The position numbers and the translations under genes were made by a program. Shown in pieces: positions 12,417 through 25,077 of a stretch of DNA of 64,000 nucleotides. The stretch spans positions 2,039,397 to 2,103,396 of the forward strand of contig QAOA01001066.1 in the NCBI GenBank assembly GCA_003255065.1, given 5' to 3'. The notes under the pieces are model-generated. The model did not search any database and was not told the origin of the DNA. It was given only the letters and a program-made list of their open reading frames with translations. The DNA comes from Cercis canadensis. Lineage: Eukaryota > Streptophyta > Magnoliopsida > Fabales > Fabaceae. Each line of letters begins with the position of its first letter. The stretch's first letter is position 1.

Positions 12417-13215
12417 AAATAGGAAAATTTATTGTTTGATTTTAAAAATTAGAAGAAAAAACTATTTAATTTANAATATTATATGATTATTTCATTTAGT
12501 TTAAAATATAATAATTTCATCTATAAATAAAATGTTTAAATATACTGCAGGTCTATGTAATTTTGATAAATTTTGAATCAGATTTTTATAATTTTTTTTT
12601 CTCTTTTAGGGTCCTTATAGTTTAAGAGTTTTTTAATTGGGTTTATGTTGTCATATCCGATTATAAATTCGTTAATTTAGTGCTGACATAACAAATGACT
12701 TGTCTATGTGACAATAAAAGAAATTGACGTGGTGTCGAAATGGCACAAAAATGGCCACCTCATCCAATTTTTTATGCACTTTAATTTTTGAGCCAAAATT
12801 TGATGAGATGATAATTTTTGTGTCACTTTAGCATCACGTCAACTTCTTTTATTGTCATATAAACAAATCATTTGTTATATTAGCATTAAACTAACAGAAT
12901 TATAATTGGTGGTTACAATTGGGGGTAATAGCAGGGAACCAATTAAAAANGGTGGTTACAATTGGGGGTAATAGCAGGAAACCAATTAAAAAAAAATAAA
13001 CTATAAGGATCCCAAAAGAGAAAAAAAATTAAAAAGACTTGATTCAAAATTTGTCCAAACTATAATGACTTCTAGTATATTTAAACCTAAATAACATAAT
13101 CATATAGTACTAATAAAATATTTAAAACATTTGACATAATATAAAAAAAAAATTATAAATCCTTCATGTTTAAAATCAAATAATCATTTTCTTCCATTTT
13201 TAAAATCAAACAATA
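12417..13215. mobile_element. Foldback (MITE-like) element with roughly 400-bp inverted arms
   Basis: The left part (from ttattgtttgattttaaaaa at about 12,430) reappears in reverse complement at the right end (about 13,180-13,215). Similarity continues inward through several blocks: tttaaatatact, aattttgaatca, ctcttttggg-type sequence with ccttatagttta, and caattaaaa, then the central caaatgacttgt / acaaatcatttgt pair flanking an acgtg/cacgt core near 12.78 kb. The arms are imperfect. There is no coding capacity, so it would be non-autonomous. I could not identify a target-site duplication, so the superfamily is unassigned. An assembly duplication (12,908-12,992) inflates the right arm. Confidence 0.72.
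12908..12992. other. N-flanked 42-bp direct duplication, probable assembly artefact
   Basis: The block at 12,908-12,949 repeats at 12,951-12,992 with one mismatch. A single N at 12,950 separates the copies. Confidence 0.8.
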
Positions 13216-14049
13216 ATTTTTTAAATTAATTAGAATAATGATATGACGAAGGACAATATTCATCCATCACCAGTTTAATTTTATGAATAATTTTATTTAA
13301 CTTTGAACCATTTTTTATTTTGATTGCGACTTTTCAGTCAAGAAAGTTGAGCAAAACAGAAAAAAGTGCTTCCTTGACAGCGATACTTGTTACAGTAATT
13401 GAAATAGTATGAGGCAAATTAAGAGTGTTCTTTGAATATGATCAGTTAACCCTGTATGATACAATGTTTTGCTTATAGCATATTAGATTAATTATTTAAA
13501 GGTCCACTGTGGTCCCACAGCCATGGAAGCCGCATTCCATCGTATACTTTTGCAAGTTAATGATTTATGTTATGATACTTCAAAATTTCTGAGTGGTTAG
13601 CTGGTCAAATGCTATTACATCATATGGCTCTTTTATCACAAACAAAAAGATAAGAAAATGGTCATTCAAAGTTTTATTTAGTCTAATTAGTCCCAACTCC
13701 CAATTGATCACTCAAAAGTCAAAAGCATTACGCTTCTTACCATTGAGACCCATGAAACTTAGAGACATGCATGACAAAAGCATCTAGAAAATAAGTCGTG
13801 CAAACCATCCTCCTCCAATATAAATACAAGCTTGTGTTATGAACAAAATTAGAAATATATGCTTTTATTTTTCTAAAATATCACTGACGTAGCCACTGTT
13901 CTCAACAATGATGAATTGCATGTTACGACTTTACAGTACCCTAACATTGGTGAAACTTGATTTATTTTATTTGTTATAGAAATGACTCAGCTATATGCCC
14001 AATGACAACTATTCATATTACAAATAATGCGAATTGGAGTGGGAAGAAC
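13216..14049. other. Intergenic, no gene seen
   Basis: AT-rich spacer between the foldback element and the SAUR pseudogene. No gene or repeat can be supported here. Confidence 0.5.
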
Positions 14050-14347
14050 AACAGAAGAGTAGCCCTTGGATGATATTATTGTTATCCTTCTCTGCCAAAT
14101 CCATTTCGCAGGGAAGCCAAATAGGGCCATCACTATTAAATCCATCTTAAACAGTCTTCACCACAAATCTTTGTTTCTGGGCTCCAACATACACACAAAA
14201 ATAACCCCCTCTTTCTTGTGCTATCATTCAAAGCTTTTGATGGGCGACCTTCTGCTACCAGCTCCTCTAGTTCCAAGTGATCGGCAACGCTCCCATGCAT
14301 GCCTTCAGAATCACATTTTTCTTCCGTTTTTCCTTTACAACGTCCAT
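14050..14347 (-). pseudogene. SAUR pseudogene
   Basis: Reading down from an ATG at 14,347, the N terminus MDVVKEKRKK resembles the intact SAUR (MDTVKQTCKK) and then reaches a stop. Further on, other frames give YFCVYVGAQKQRFVVKTV and, after a TAA, DGFNSDGPIWLPCEMDL, matching the SAUR core. The segment corresponding to NHPLFKMLLEDAEKEYG is absent, so the core is deleted as well as frameshifted. It sits on the same strand as the intact SAUR gene 3.2 kb away and is probably an old tandem copy. Confidence 0.85.
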
Positions 14348-16229
14348 TTATATCTGACATGAATTAATATTAGGAAACTTAGAAAAATGGAAAAAGAAAC
14401 AGATAAGCTTTAAAAAGAGCGTGGCTCTATATATCCTTATTCTTATCAAAGTAATTTGATTATGGAAATGTTTATGTAGCTGAAGATTTGAAACCCCGAG
14501 GCCAAATAGCAAATCAGACAGACCAACCCATAAGGTACGTATAAAGAGAGAATGCTTGTTTGTAAGAGGGAGGGAGCATTGTGGTATGACCCCATGCATG
14601 CATACTTGTAATAATTTGGCATTTGTCAACGACACATTTTTAAAAGAGATTGTGTTCCGAGAAAGTCCATATAGTATCAAATATTTGTTCAAATAGACTG
14701 CTCCACAGACATAGATTAGATATAAGATATGATAGAAGAAATCCAACTTAATTAAAGATAGGAGAGACAAGTCAGTGTATACGTTGAGGACTTTTTTAGT
14801 TGAATGAAGCCATGACATATATATTAGCTTCATGCTAAAAGAATTCAATAGGACAGTATAATTATTAATTAAACAATGTTTAGGAATGCCAATAGCCAAT
14901 GTTTGCATCATTAGAGTCACAAATAAAAAATGAATTGGCAGTTTAATGATATAAATTAATAACAAGTTTGACCATAAAAAGAGAATGTTTGCATCTACAG
15001 GTGTTGGCTGTTGAGGTATGCAATTTGCAGCCCCACTTGGAACTTTTTACTTTTTGTTAGAGTTTGACCATAGTTTTAATTTGGCAAGTTATGATAGGTT
15101 ATCGCCTTCGCCCATACAAAGACAAACACAACACGCACAGAGGATTGGTTTTTTTGTAACCCAAGGTAAAGAGGGGATGAGACCCTTCAAGGGGCGACCG
15201 CTGGGCTATAAGAGGATTGCTTCTTAATTTATAAGTAAGTTATCAATTTTATTATATCACCAATGTGATTGGTTTTTATTACTAAGTATTGCAAGACAAT
15301 ATTTATAATTCAGGAGAAAGAGGCATAGCTCAAGTGGAGAATACGTCTTTTAATCAAAAATTGGTTCTTTCATGTATCTGCAATTCAACCTCCACTTTAT
15401 TTTCCTTCAACACAAACCACTCACTATTTACCTATAGTTAAAAAATAAAAAATAAAACATAACCCATAAAACTTAATTAACAAGAAATCATCATGACCAA
15501 AAATAATAATGAATTGCCAATCAAGAAATTATATCCATTTAAGTTTGGACATCAATTGATGAATCAGACAAATAAGTATCAATCAATCAACTGATAGAAT
15601 TAAGGAAATTATTTAAAATTTTGAAAGTTTATTTGCAATGATAATTCATTTAGATGGGAAGCTATTAAATTCATAGAACACGATTTTAGGCCCATGTTTT
15701 TTACAAATCACTTTTGGAAACCTGCTTGAAAAGGTTGACCCTTTTTCTTTTTTTTTTGCCTCTTGAAAATGATCTGTTTCCTTTTTAAAATATATACCCT
15801 CATATATTATATTTCAAAATAATAAGATATCATGTCTAGCACGTTTTTTCTTTTCTAATCTTTTGTACGCTTCCTAGGTTGCTGTTCTATGTATCATATT
15901 CTGATAATCAATTAGCTGCGCATGTGGATTATTTCACACTTTTTTGGCCGAAAATAAAGGAAAAGAGACACAAATTAAACCAATAGCCGAAAAGAAAAAA
16001 GAAAGAGACAAATTAAAGGTAAATTGACAATTTTTTTTTAAATTATTTAATAAACAAAAATTTTATTATATTGACATGATAAATATACGTAATTTTTATT
16101 TTTTTTATATATAAAATTAATTTATTTTATTTTCTCTAATAAACTTAAAAATAATTAACTTATACATATGTCATTTGCACATTAATTATTCTCATTTGGT
16201 ATGAGATATCACATAAATACTAAAAATAT
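14348..16229. other. Intergenic, AT-rich
   Basis: Former upstream region of the SAUR pseudogene and spacer. A possible SINE-like fragment lies at 15,323-15,420. A long minus-strand open frame at 14,348-14,965 has no recognisable protein features. Confidence 0.5.
15323..15420 (+). repeat. Possible tRNA-derived SINE fragment
   Basis: gcatagctcaagtggaga resembles an RNA polymerase III A box. About 40 bases later ggttctttcatg occupies the place of a B box but matches it poorly. A weak call. Confidence 0.25.
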
Positions 16230-16667
16230 TAAAAAAACCTCATTTACTAAAATGGAGTACTTTACAAATTATTTATACAAATAGTATATTTTTGGTCACA
16301 CTATATAAGAAATTAACATTTGTACGAGTGTCACACTACATTATAGTAGCGTGACTTTACTTCTTAAAAAATTTAAAAAGACAGTCACGCTACTTAAAAA
16401 ATAGCACGACACTTGAGAAAACGNACGAGTGGGTGACTTTACTTCTTAAAAAATTTAAAAAGACAGTCACGCTACTTAGAAAATAGCATAACACTTGAGA
16501 AAACGTTATTATTAAATAGCGTGATAATAATCATGCTAGATTGAGAATAACGTGATACTCATAAAAATGTTATTTTCTCGTGTTACATAATCATATTTGT
16601 CTAAAAAATTGTATAATTTGTGTAAATAATTTACAAAATACTCAATTTTTAAAGAAGTTTATTTTTT
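16230..16667. mobile_element. Second foldback (MITE-like) element
   Basis: The left end, around 16,250-16,300 (tactttacaaattatttata, caaatagtatattttt), is matched in inverted orientation at 16,600-16,660 (aattgtataatttgtgtaaa and taatttacaaaatactcaat). Between the arms are AT-rich stretches with repeated gtcacgcta / tagcgtgac motifs that can also pair. There is no open reading frame. The termini and target-site duplication are not defined. A 73-bp N-flanked duplication lies inside. Confidence 0.65.
16351..16505. other. N-flanked 73-bp direct duplication, probable assembly artefact
   Basis: 16,351-16,423 and 16,433-16,505 are the same apart from three mismatches. The N at 16,424 lies between them. 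Confidence 0.72.
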
Positions 16668-17413
16668 TGTTCATTTGACCCAAATTAAACATGGTGCTTG
16701 AAAACAGAAAGCGAATGGGGAGTCCAAAAGCTCTGTTGATGATCTAATTTATCAAACCAGACATGGCTTTCGACTTTGGAGTTTATTTTATACATGATGA
16801 TAATTATGGAATCCAAAATCTTCTCAGATTTTGGGGGCAAAATTGGAGATTGGATGAGCAATGAACAGCGTAACAATATAAATTAATCCGTATTTTTTAT
16901 CAGATAATTGTTGACCCCCTTAATCACTGGCTCAAATTAGCAATGTTTTGATTTTACTTCCATAAAAAATATCTTGGTGATCAAGATTTGATGAATATCA
17001 AGAGGCCGTAAGAACAGAAATTCCGGTCCCGAAGCCTGAGTCGCCGCTCCAGCTTCCCTTCCACGTCAGATCGACCTCATGAACCGACAACAAACCTTTA
17101 CCGACCTCATGAACCGACAACAAACCTTTTTCATAGGCGGTCATATCCGTAGCCGTAGGGCATAGGGAAACTGTGTTCCAGATTCCTCAATCCAGAGGAC
17201 TTATTAATCCGACGGATCACCTGCCTCGTCCGCATCGCATTTTTATGCTGAGGCCGCAGAGTAATACTAGTAGTCACTACAAGTACATGCTTCATCGATC
17301 GCTTCCTTTATCAATCACTCCTTGTTTCTTTTTCTTTATACTTTCTGGTTTTGGCTTTCTCGAATTTCTCTTCTTTTTCATTCTCTTTTTGGTCTCTTGT
17401 TAAGTAATCAGCC
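16668..17413. other. Spacer and promoter/5' UTR of the MORC gene
   Basis: GC content rises from about 17.0 kb towards the MORC start. A 25-base stretch beginning accgacctcatgaaccgaca occurs twice in tandem, near 17,068 and 17,100. No clear TATA box is seen. Confidence 0.5.
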
Positions 17414-20400
17414 ATGGACGGTTGCGTCAAGAAAGAAGTCTTTGACAGCCGGAGCGCGCAAAAGACGAAGCCCAAGCACAATAACGGGGTCCGGGTCGGT
17501 TCAAAGAAACCGGACATTGTTATTGAACTCAGCAGTAGTAGCTCCAGCAGCAGCGACTCGGATCCAGACGATGATTTGGACAATATAATCAGCAACGCCG
17601 TCAACCAAGCCGTTTCTGGAAGGCAAACCAACACCGACGACCGAGTTATACCCTCCAAGAAGCGCAAGGCAAATAACGCCGGAGTTGTTTTGCCCCTCGG
17701 ATTTCTCAGTCCTCTTCCGCCCCAGGCACCGCCGGGTATGCTGCTGCCGCTAGCACAGATTCCGGGCCCCGACTTGCCTTCTACTTCCGGACATTCCAAC
17801 GGGAATGCGACCTTGAGTTTGAGCGCCAATGCCCGTTGCAAGCAGTTTTGGAAAGCCGGAGATTATGAGGGAGCTCCTCGTGGGGATTGGGATTATTCGT
17901 CTGGTATATCATTCTCTGCATGTTGCATTTAACTGCTTTTCTTTCTAAATTTTTGCATGAAACGGCAACTTACTCGCTGCAATCCCTAGTCACTTTCAGG
18001 TTTTACTGTTTGGTTTTGTAATTCTCGTAAACAGTTAGAATATTTGGTTTCCCATACTGCTGTTTATTCCCTAGTCTACTAGGAAATATAGTATTTTATA
18101 TGGATTGGGACTATTGTGATAGAAGTCTCGGGACTTGGCTGATCATGGGTCATTCTGACGGGCTATTATAGCTAGAAGGCATCAGTTGAAATGCTGATTT
18201 TCTGATCATCATAATTCAATCGTTGATCAATATACTCTTTCTACCTAATTTTAGTTAGGCTCTAGATGTTTTCAAGCAACTTTTGAATTTTGATGGATAT
18301 TTTTCTAGTAATTTTATCTGTTCTCGTGTCGTGTTTGTAAGGCTGTCAAATTGAGGTTCTTTGAGTTCATACATATTCCTTCCAAACCAACTGTAATCTG
18401 ATATTTCTTCTAAATCTGCAGTTGGCTTGGATCATGTCAGAGTTCATCCTAAGTTTCTACATTCTAATGCCACAAGTCATAAGTGGGCTCTTGGAGGTAA
18501 ACTTAGCACATTAGCATGTATTGTTAATCATTTTCATGACATAATGTCCTTCTATAGTCCATATGTATTGGGTGTAAAGTGTGATAGTTTTTTGAATTTT
18601 TTTAAAATTTTTTCTTGGGGGACTGGGGGAGAATACTATGAACCCTTTCAGTATGATATTTACCAAAAATGACCTAATTGGGTTAACTCTTTATCAGTGT
18701 AGATACTTGAATAATCACATAGTGATAGTCAACAGATTAACCATAACTTTAACTGAAGAACCAATCTGAATTTGCTTAGCCATAAGTGTCATGCTTAGTG
18801 GGAATGGGCCCTTATTATTAACTCCTCTTTTTCCTTTTTTATGAGAATTTTGTTGTTGATTCTTATGCATATATTTATTTCTTTCTTTCTGCAGCTTTTG
18901 CAGAGCTTTTGGACAACTCAATAGACGAGGTATGCTACACTGCACTGTACTTTCAATCATGCGCCACTTGAAATTATTTCCTTTACTTACTAATTGTTTT
19001 GGACTTCAGGTCTGTAATGGTGCTACATACGTTAATGTAGATATGATAGTAAATAAGAAAGATGGAAGCAGGATGCTTCTGATTGAAGGTATATTAAGTT
19101 TCCATTCTGATGCAGTGTTGCATAGGGATTTTTTTTTCCCCCCACAATCTCATATATTGTATTGTTAATTCTTTTGCAGATAATGGTGGCGGCATGGATC
19201 CTGATAAAATGCGTCAATGCATGTCACTGGGATATTCTGTTAAAAGCAAAATAGCAAATACGATTGGGCAATGTAAAACCTAGTCTAAGCTGAAAGTCTA
19301 TAATTTTTTGCATATGCCCTTAAAATAGCGTACTGATTCTTTCATGTTCATGTGATAGATGGAAATGGTTTTAAAACAAGTACCATGAGGCTTGGGGCTG
19401 ATGTAATTGTATTCTCACGTTGCCCTGGGAAAGAGGGGAAAAGGTTTGTTGACCTTTCTATTGCTTTTTTATTTCCTGTGTTCATTTTCAAATTAAGATG
19501 TAGACTTCTGCTTCTGCCTGTGGAGATAAATTCTGAATCATTAATTTTAGTATTTGTCATGTCTTTCTTCAAATGATCAAGACAACCTTGTTATTATGAT
19601 GTATTTAAGATTTGATACTCTTATGAATATGACCTATTTGTCTAGGTCTAGTATTTAACTATTCATACCAAAACTGTAAGCAGAGAAATGACATGTTTTC
19701 ATGTTTATCGCAAAATAAGATAATATTTTATTTGTAACTAATTTCTTGTAGAAGTAACTCTTTATTTACAAAATAAGTTTCCTTTTTATATTTTTTTTTT
19801 GTTTTTAGAGAAGAATCTTGGCCTAAGAAGTACTGTGAATCTTTATATAACTATTCATACTTTGTGATCTTCGTGATTTATTTTGTTTCTGTAACTCACC
19901 ATGTGACCTGGACATTGTTATCAGCACTACACAAAGCATTGGCTTGCTGTCCTACACATTTTTGAGGAGTACAGAGAAAGAAGACATTGTAGTACCTATG
20001 GTAATTTGTTTTATTTACTTGTTCCTAATATTTATTTTATAAGACTGAGTCTAAGATATATAAGTTGATCCTTTGCCTTGTGTCTTCACCTTGAGCCAAA
20101 GCCAGATTGGCAAATTGAAAAAGCCATTGCCCCCTCAAATTCAAGAACTTTGTGTTTTTGGACTTTGTTTAATGGTAGTTTTTATCATGTTTGATGTCAG
20201 TTATGTTTCAACTTGAGGATAATTGAATGCCTATGGTCTTGGTTTATGGTACAGCTTAAACCTTGAATTTTCCTTGGACCTTGGTCATTTTAACTAGCTT
20301 GCTTGCAACTAATTAACTATCTTATTGTACTGTTGTAAAGTTTGTATTTTCTCTATTAGACTGTTATACAATCTAATTTTGTCGTTGGCTCATCTGAAAT

Positions 20401-23400
20401 GAAAGCTTGACTATGAGAGAGGAGAAGGAGAATGGAATAAGATGATACGGTCTTCTTCAGATGATTGGAATAAAAATGTGGACACAATAGTTCAATGGTC
20501 ACCGTTTTTCAGTGAAGCTGATCTTCTTCGTCAGGTATCTAACATGCTCCTTTAAGGAAAAAAAATCTGATGCCATTTTCTTTTGCCATGTATTTTCCTC
20601 CCCTTTGTGCTAATTGTCTAATTAAGAAAAGTAAATCTTTCGTGAGAAAAAATTGTCTGTTTGTATACAGTTATGTTGATTAACTTTTGTTGTTACCTGC
20701 TTTGCAGTTCAATATGATGAAAAATCGTGGCACAAGAATAATTATATACAATCTTTGGGAGGATGACCAAGGTCAACTGGAACTTGATTTTGATGCAGAT
20801 CCACATGTATGCTTGATAGTCTGAAGTGCATAATGTTTTCCCTCTCCATAATCCATGAATGCTGAAACAAAATTCCTGGTGTACTAAATATTATTTGGTT
20901 TTTGTTTGGCAGGATATTCAAATTAGAGGTGTTAATCGAGATGAGAAAAACATACAGATGGCGCGGGAGTTTCCCAACTCCAGGCACTTCCTGACTTATC
21001 GACATTCACTAAGGGTAACTCTAGTTTGTTGTCTCTTAACATTTTGGAGAACCAACATATGTAATGATTCATGCATCCTTACTTTAGTAGTAATTACATT
21101 TTGGAGAACCAACATATGTTTTTCAGTAGTAGTTACACCATCATGATTTAGTAGTAATTCTATAAATTTGTGTTCTGTGTTGTATATCTTTAACTAAGCT
21201 TTCTTTAATACATAGAAATAGAGAAAACTTGCAGAAAGTTAAGATATCAACTTTGTTTTTGTTCAATTCTTAAACTTCTGACTTATATATCCAGAAAAGT
21301 GGAATCCATTCACGTAAACATGTGTACAAATAGGATGCTTTCTAGAAAGTAAATCTACTGAATTTGGCATGACTTTTGTGTGTCATGCATTCCGTCAAAT
21401 GAAATTTGGTCATTTTCCAGTGCAAGTAGCAATATTCTATTTTAATCAATATATCATTTATGGTACATTCTCTTGTTTGTAAATCCAGAGCTATGCCTCA
21501 ATTCTATATCTGAGGCTTCCTCCAGGCTTCCGAATTATTCTTCGTGGGAAAGATGTTGTGCATCATAATATAGTGAATGATATGATGCTGTCTCAGGAGG
21601 TGACATACAAGCCGCAGGGTGGGGCAGATGGGGCGCCAAAGGATCCAAATGTAATGTCTACTGAACTTCTGATTTGGTACTTCTGGTTTGTGTATCAGTT
21701 TGATTTCATGTGGATTTTGTGACAGATAGTAGCTGTTGTGACTGTTGGATTTGTCAAGGATGCAGTTCATCATATTGATGTTTCAGGGTTCAATGTTTAT
21801 CATAAGAATAGGCTCATTAAGGTAAGATTTGACATACTTCACTAAGAATGTGGACTTTGATAATTTGAGTTGGAAAGAAACTTTTTTTTTTTTGAAGGAT
21901 TCTGTAACTTAACTGGATTTGATATTATAGAGAATACTTTTCTCAGTCCTAGAATGGTGCTGTCAGTTAATTCTACAATCAGTGGGTTGTAATGGTCATT
22001 CAGTTTCATGTTCTGACATAAGTTTACTGTTATTGATTACTGGCTAGTATGCACTAGTCTATGATTGTTGGTGTTGTGGCCTCAAGGTCATCCATTTTCG
22101 TTCTTTCCAAAAATAAAAAATGTTGCACCTTATATCTTTGGTTTCTGGTCAGGTTTTTTAACCGGGTATGTATGTTTGGCTCTGTTCTAAAAACTGTTTA
22201 CTGTCGTTGTTTTCAAACAGGAAATTACATGCGACTTGTTATGATGAGTGTCTTTTGAAATAAGTAAACATCTATTTTTTGGAGAATGCTAAAATTAGTT
22301 TGGCTTCAAATTAAATCAAAATGCAGATAGCATGTACTTTTTCCAATAATCAAGGCTTTCCAAGAGCTACTTAAAAGCTGTTTTATGATAAAAACAAATA
22401 TGGACCGTCTCGTGATGGGTTTTGGGACTTAAGAGTTGCTGTCTGTATGTTTTAGAGCCCGAAACATTGTCCTTAGAATTTAGTCTTACAAGTGGTTTTG
22501 ATGATTGTCAGCCATTCTGGAGGATCTGGAACCCTGCAGGAAGTGGTGGTCGTGGAGTCATAGGTGGTGTTTCTTATCCGTTCTTTGAGTTTCTTACCGA
22601 TTTGAGACTGCTCATTTGTGATAAGGTTTATTCTTTTTGCACAGGTGTGTTGGAAGCCAACTTTGTTGAACCTGCTCATGATAAGCAAGGCTTTGAGCGT
22701 ACAACGGCTCTTTCGAGACTGGAGGCAAAATTGGTACAAATGCAGAAGACTTATTGGTAATTTTTGCCTCTATTGAATCATTTATGATCATTGCTTATAT
22801 TAATCATGAATTGTCCTGATGTTTCATTAATTCTTGTCTATCTACTTTGTTTAGGAGCACTAACTGCCATAAAATTGGTTACGTTTCAAATCGTAATAAA
22901 AAAAAAATCGATGAGTCTGCAGATAGAGGTATGGTACGAGACCTTGCATTGTTCTAGTTTGTGTATATGTGGTACCTTCACTTATTCAGTCGTAAAACAT
23001 TTTTATGGATGAACTTGTGATTTTATATGATATTATTTCTTGTTGTAGATACATCTCCTGATCATGATCCACAATCATCTCGGTCAAAAAGGAAATATTC
23101 TGCTTCAAGCAGCAAGGGATCACTATCAGCATCAGACAAACTCATTTCACCATCATGTCAGAAACGGATAAGAGAAGAATCAGAAAGAAATAATGAATAC
23201 CAGAATGGTAATATGTCAATGTCTCCTAGAAGAAGTAGAAAAGTACAAAGTTCACATGAACCATCATCATCTGCTGAGGATGACAGTAATGAAGTGTATG
23301 TCGTCCCGCCTAAGAGACAAGAAAATGGCAGTAAGCATAAGACATCTGCTGAGAAATCATTTACAAAGGATACTGGATTATTTCAAGACACTACATCAAG

Positions 23401-25077
23401 CGGGAAAACCCTGAGGTCCAGAACAGGATCCCTGCCTAAGGTCAGCCCGATTCTTCTCTTCTAATATCTCTCTCTTGCCTGTCTCTTTTTATTAATAGAA
23501 ATATGCTAGTTTATGTACATGCATAAGAAGTGAATTTTTAATGGAGATGCAACTTAAACAAATGTTGGTGACATGTGAGGTTTCAACAAGATGGATTTGA
23601 AAATCCATTCCATTTACAATTAATCAATGGATCTGAATGAAGGAAGATCTTAACTAAGAAGATGAAGAATATTATGGCCAAAAAAAGGGCAAGGAAATGT
23701 TATTCCCCTTTTTTTTTTGGGGGGGGAGGGAGGGGGTTGGGGTGGTAGGTTTCCAACTAAGTTATGTATTTTGGGGACTAAGGTTCTAACTGTAACAATA
23801 ATAGGACAATTGAACAAAGAAAGTGAGTTTTAATTTACAGCATGTGCTTTCATTATAAGTTAGAAGATTTTGCTTCAATATTATGAGGAAGTCATCAAAC
23901 ATGCTGTGTAATCAACTACCAAGACAACTTTCGGTGGAAGTGGTCTGATAATAGTAAAGCTTCTTAATGACTGGATGACAAGCACCATCTTGAAATGTTC
24001 TGTTTGGACAGTAATTAACAATGGCCCCTAACTTGGTTGAACTGCAGGGGGTCAATGATTATAGTGAGCATCCACCTTCTGACTGTGATTCACGTACACT
24101 AGAGCAGTTGAAAGAAGATAATCGTGAGTTGAAGGAAAGGTATCTTGCAATTTGGAACTATATTTTCCTACTTGCCTACTCCATGTTGGTTGCTTTGTTG
24201 GACTTAAATAATTTTAACCCTTATGTTCTTTTGGGTTCTGTTTGGTAATAGATTGGAAAAGGAGGGAGAAATTTCGGGCAAATTATTGCGGGATTTGCAG
24301 TTCGAGAGAGACAGGTGTAAATCTCTTGAATCTCAGGTTTGGCCCGTGATCATTTATCTTCACCATCTTTGCTTGAAAAACAAAATATCTTGAATCGATG
24401 ATGGGTCTGTTTGGTTATTATATGAAGATGGCACTCTTCTAACTAACTTCTATGCTATTGTACTCAGTTCATACTCTGTAGCGCATGTCTGTATCTTTGT
24501 GTTGTCTACTATTTTCACCATTTCACTTTCCTTGGGTTTCATCTAGTTGCTCTTGTGACAAGTGTCTGTCATTGAGGGGACTAGTTTCTGATTTATGACT
24601 GGATGTGAATCAGAAATGGGAAATATTTGTCATTCCTTAATGAATTATACATCTTAAAGATGTTTAGTGCTTTTTCAAACTTATGCATATTTCTTAAACT
24701 TCTTGTCTGAACTTTATCAGCTTCAGGCAGCGGAAGAAAAAATTGAAGTATTGAACAGGGAACAAGATAGTCTGATAAATATATTCTCAGAAGAGAGGGA
24801 AAGACGAGACGCTGAGGAGAAAAGTTTGAGAAACAAGCTACAGGTTCCCCCACCGGCCCCCTTCCCCTCCTTAAAAAAAAATGCTATCTATTCTTATTCC
24901 AGTTTTTGTTTTTAATTAAAAAAAAAGAAATCCTATATCTTTGGCATTGCCCATTTGAGTAGTGTAATGAGATTTGTCCTTCTGCTGTAGGATGCATCAA
25001 ATACCATCCAAGAGCTGCTTGACAAGATAAGACTGCTTGAAAGGAGATATTCTCCTGGTAGCAAACCAGCACGTTGA
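17414..25077 (+). CDS. MORC: MORC-family GHKL ATPase (microrchidia / CRT1-like)
   Basis: Twenty exons encode about 845 residues: 17414-17903, 18422-18496, 18895-18929, 19010-19088, 19180-19272, 19359-19443, 19925-20000, 20406-20534, 20708-20806, 20913-21014, 21489-21650, 21726-21821, 22512-22563, 22645-22756, 22855-22928, 23049-23440, 24048-24139, 24252-24336, 24721-24843, 24991-25077. All phases agree. The N terminus has a Ser/Asp run. The GHKL ATPase follows: ELLDNSIDE (Mg-binding Asn), DNGGGMDPDKM, and GNGFKTSTMRLGAD. Next come the S5-fold region (SYASILYLRLPPGFRIILRG) and a W-rich segment (PFWRIWNPAGSGGRGVIG), then a basic Ser-rich linker and a C-terminal Glu/Lys/Leu coiled coil. Plant MORCs act in the nucleus in gene silencing and disease resistance. 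The sequence fits the Arabidopsis MORC4/MORC7 group better than MORC1/2/6, from memory of the family. Confidence 0.95.
21039..21119. repeat. 57-bp tandem duplication in MORC intron 10
   Basis: acattttggagaaccaacat occurs at about 21,039 and 21,096 with similar following sequence (agtagtaatt / agtagtagtt). It is intronic and has no coding effect. Confidence 0.65.

Noticed and set aside
12474..12474. Single N as a further assembly duplication
   Set aside because: The flanks are not copies of each other, so it is probably an ambiguous base.
14348..14965. Open frame of 205 codons on the minus strand
   Set aside because: AT-rich region, hydrophobic codon bias expected from T-rich sequence, no motif, no introns or neighbours to support it. 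Probably chance.
17311..17841. Open frame of 176 codons antisense to MORC exon 1
   Set aside because: It lies opposite a well-supported coding exon and has no recognisable features.
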